A DNA stretch of 6,936 bases from JBBRNH01 sp038230415 (GTDB taxonomy: Bacteria; Bacteroidota; Bacteroidia; Cytophagales; Spirosomataceae). Positions within the stretch are counted from its first letter, which is position 1; the number at the start of each line of letters is the position of its first letter. Positions 6,801 to 6,936 of this stretch are shown in pieces. The stretch is taken from the NCBI GenBank assembly GCA_038230415.1, contig JBBRNH010000144.1, positions 1 to 6,936 on the forward strand, in the 5' to 3' direction. Position numbers and translations under genes: made by a program. The notes below the pieces were generated by a model, which saw only the letters and a list, made by a program, of their open reading frames with translations, did not search any database and was not told where the DNA came from.

Positions 6801-6936
6801 CTGGCGTTGGGGTCGGCCTCCAAAAGCCGGGTTCCGCTCGGCATCGTGATTGTGGGCGGGCTGTTGTTTTCGCTCGTGCTGACGCTGTATGTGGTGCCGG
6901 TGATTTACACCTACATGAGCCGAAGGAAGAATGCAA
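3882..6936 (+). CDS. RND multidrug efflux pump, inner-membrane permease (HAE-1/AcrB-like), 3' end open
   Basis: This is a proton-driven pump of the inner membrane that works as a trimer with the adaptor encoded just upstream and a TolC-like channel. The frame runs 1018 codons to the window edge with no stop. The usual family length is about 1030-1060 and the last TM helix is already complete, so only a few residues should be missing. It shows the standard plan: TM1 (about 12-33), a first periplasmic porter loop (34-335), TM2-TM6 (about 337-487), TM7 (527-546), a second porter loop (548-855) and TM8-TM12 (856-1010). The proton-relay residues are present: Asp401-Asp402 in TM4 (GLVVDDGIVVTEN) and Lys924 in TM10 (GLVTKNGILIVEFAN). 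RLRPILMT at 954-961 carries the Arg and Thr that match AcrB Arg971 and Thr978. The two Asp and the paired periplasmic loops point to drug-type substrates; a heavy-metal (CusA-type) pump is less likely. The ATG at 3882 follows an A/T-rich leader and places TM1 correctly. Confidence 0.95.
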   Translation, partial: MSLPALSLSRPVLAIVMSIVIVLFGAIGYSFLGVREYPAIDPPIISVRTNYTGANPDIIESQVTEPIEKQLNSIEGIRTISSNSALGVSSITVEFNLDADLERAANDVRDKVAQAQRQLPQDIDGPPVVSKADANSDPIIFMTVQSSTRNITQLSDYAENVLQERLQTIPGVSQATIYGLKRQAMRLWIDPLKLSAYRLTVQDIQQALATQSVELPGGKVYGNNTELTVKAVGRINTEADFNNLILRQTSSQIVRFNDIGYAALGPENEETQSKQNGVQGVIVVLVPQPGANYVDISNEFYKRFETLKKDLPADIDVSVGIDRSTFIRRAIEEVGETLIISFILVVLVIYFFFRDWLTAIRPLIDIPVSLIGAFFIMYIADFSINVLTLLGIVLATGLVVDDGIVVTENIFKKMEQGMDAKRAAKEGSEEIFFAVIATSITLAVVFLPIIFLQGFVGRLFREFGIVVAGAVLISAFVSLTLTPVLAVKLTSKNHGKSWFYRKTEPFFVWLDSSYRQSLQDFMGARGWAFVLIVGCLALIVGLGSLLKSELAPLEDRSRLRIPLTAPEGTSFEAMAGITDRVSQFVLDSVPERGLTFSVVAPGFSGAGSVNNSFVILNLSEPGERKRSQQDIADYMTKSLKRFSEVRGFPAQEQTIQVGQQGGGGLPVQFVIQNLNFEKIRERLPAFLDEVQKDPTFQNSDVNLKFNKPELNIRIEREKATNLGISVQDVAQTLQLALSNRRLAYFLMNGKQYQVIGQVARADRDEPVDLASFYVRSNRGQLIQLDNLVTFQEVSSPPQVYHYNRFKSATVSAGLAPGKTIGDGVTAMQAIAKRTLDDSFQTSLAGASRDYAESSSNTLFAFALALVLIYLILAAQFDSFVDPFIIMMTVPLALAGAVFSLWVFNQTLNIFSQIGIIMLVGLVTKNGILIVEFANEQRLLGKNKREAAIESAALRLRPILMTTLVAAFGALPLALALGSASKSRVPLGIVIVGGLLFSLVLTLYVVPVIYTYMSRRKNA

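Overview
The window reads as chromosomal DNA of a member of the Bacteroidota, most likely a fairly GC-rich Cytophagales/Spirosoma-type bacterium. The support is a DUF4290 protein (a family I know only from Bacteroidota) directly upstream of murA, a MurA with Asp in place of the usual catalytic Cys, start sites preceded by A-rich sequence with no Shine-Dalgarno motif, and two TTG-started genes. The genus is inference.

Layout, left to right. Positions 1-276 carry no supportable gene. At the far left are two degenerate 22-bp direct repeats that look like the end of an insertion sequence lying outside the window, and near the right edge is a clear rho-independent terminator for the minus strand. 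Positions 277-2519 hold a minus-strand pair: a DUF4290 protein with a long Gly/Asn/Arg-rich tail, then murA (first committed step of peptidoglycan synthesis). The 107-bp gap between them is almost filled by a large imperfect hairpin built from AGTnnnn heptads. Positions 2520-2677 are a divergent intergenic region. Positions 2678-6936 hold a plus-strand operon: an RND periplasmic adaptor (membrane fusion protein) and an HAE-1/AcrB-like inner-membrane pump, whose frame is still open at the window edge but is essentially full length.

The two plus-strand genes should form the inner-membrane and periplasmic parts of a tripartite proton-driven efflux pump. The outer-membrane TolC-like channel is not in the window and may follow downstream. 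No regulator gene is present. The minus-strand pair is a housekeeping cell-wall unit. Nothing links the two operons functionally beyond the shared divergent promoter region.

I see no clearly new multi-gene system. The observations most worth following up are the heptad-built hairpin between the DUF4290 gene and murA, the Cys-to-Asp MurA active site (predicted fosfomycin insensitivity), the RGG-like repetitive tail on the DUF4290 protein, the paired TTG starts of the divergent genes, and the possible IS end at the left edge.
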